DNA from: Deltaproteobacteria bacterium | GTDB lineage: Bacteria; Desulfobacterota; Desulfomonilia; Desulfomonilales; Desulfomonilaceae | Direction: 5' to 3' | DNA: 64,000 bases | Assembly: GCA_016875095.1 (NCBI GenBank) | Contig: VGSG01000007.1 | Span: 1-64,000, forward strand | Shown: positions 63,672-64,000 of the stretch, in pieces | Position numbering within the stretch: position 1 is the first letter of the stretch | Layout of the letters: each line of letters begins with the position of its first letter | Translations under genes and position numbers: made by a program | The notes under the pieces: generated by a model | What the model saw: only the letters and a program-made list of their open reading frames with translations | Database searches by the model: none | What the model was told of the DNA's origin: nothing

Positions 63672-64000
63672 TCAAACCTCTTCGCCGAGGTATGCTTCGA
63701 TGACTTGCTCGTTGGATGAGATCTCTTCCGGCGTGCCTTCGGCCAGCAACGTTCGGTAGCAGAGGACCCGCACTTTCTGGGAAATCTTGAATACGATGTC
63801 CATGTCATGTTCGATAAAGAGCATGGTGATTTTTAGATTTTCCCACAATTGTTGAACCAGCTCGACGGTCTGCCACCTTTCCTCCGGGCTCATCCCTGCG
63901 GTGGGCTCATCCAACAGGAGGAGTTGCGGTTCCAATGCCAGGGCTACGGCAATATCGAGTCGTTTCTGGTTCCCGTGGGCCAGGGTGCCGCTTTGTCGAT
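63672..64000 (-). CDS. livG: LivG-type ABC transporter ATPase, truncated by window edge
   Basis: The C-terminal 108 residues only; the start lies beyond base 64000. The signature-like LAHGNQKRLDIAVALA reads into the edge, then Walker B LLLLDEPTAGMSP, a switch His in LFIEHDMD and a LAEGTPEEISSNEQVIEAYLGEEV tail are typical of LivG. Permease genes livHM would lie outside. Confidence 0.9.
   Translation of the reverse strand, partial: RQSGTLAHGNQKRLDIAVALALEPQLLLLDEPTAGMSPEERWQTVELVQQLWENLKITMLFIEHDMDIVFKISQKVRVLCYRTLLAEGTPEEISSNEQVIEAYLGEEV

Overview
The window is about 57-60% GC by eye, densely coded on both strands, and looks like the chromosome of an anaerobic Desulfobacterota (deltaproteobacterial) organism, possibly near Desulfomonile/Syntrophobacterales. 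The lineage is inferred from gene content: a four-subunit 2-oxoacid:ferredoxin oxidoreductase, a selenocysteine formate dehydrogenase with a clear bacterial SECIS hairpin, a CooT-type nickel protein, a NapH-like polyferredoxin, a branched-chain-type ABC transporter, and the rpsB-tsf-pyrH-frr-uppS-cdsA-dxr order. No rRNA, tRNA or CRISPR array was seen.

Layout. 1-9.4 kb: membrane protein, UbiB-like kinase, Ser/Thr kinase with a cyclic-nucleotide-binding tail, small redox membrane genes, an HTH/PQQ-propeller protein, gmk and an HtrA-like protease. 9.7-14.2 kb (minus): two tandem paralogous envelope proteins of unknown family, then pyruvoyl arginine decarboxylase, speE and speB, a full arginine-to-spermidine route. 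14.3-22.3 kb: aminotransferase, rsmE, a TPR protein, a large kinase and an ABC-F ATPase. 22.4-23.1 kb: toxin-antitoxin island (a hicB-like gene broken by a 2-nt slip, and brnT/brnA). 23.4-27.4 kb: ttcA, ribE, ribBA, ribH, nusB. 27.5-37.2 kb: proline-rich secreted protein, cooT, HNH endonuclease, a gene-poor AT-rich gap with an sRNA-like terminator, a GT39/PfkB/HAD cassette, a rhodanese-methyltransferase membrane fusion, rpsU and a pyrE-like gene. 37.4-42.8 kb: a Rossmann-hotdog fatty-acid enzyme fusion, a DHH phosphoesterase, a 2-hydroxyacid dehydrogenase, and a SpoIIAA-like gene next to a 107-bp inverted-repeat element. 42.9-48.7 kb (minus): rpsB to dxr. 49-55.2 kb: a 28-residue membrane microprotein with its own strong promoter, Sec-containing fdhA, SH3 protein, glucokinase, and a Tat-exported molybdopterin protein. 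55.3-64 kb (minus): porGDAB, an IS66-family insertion with a frameshifted transposase, acyl-CoA ligase, SDR, livF and truncated livG.

The livGF/SDR/acyl-CoA ligase/POR run suggests uptake and CoA-activation of organic acids feeding ferredoxin; formate is handled by FdhA. Non-coding repeats are unusually informative: a 180-bp repeat present twice, an IS66-related MITE-like remnant, a 14-bp-arm inverted repeat with an AT-rich core, and a family of double hairpins. The items I consider least described are the tandem envelope paralogs linked to polyamine genes, the Rossmann-hotdog fusion, the rhodanese-methyltransferase fusion, the microprotein, and the repeat families. All calls are from reading the sequence; no database search was possible.
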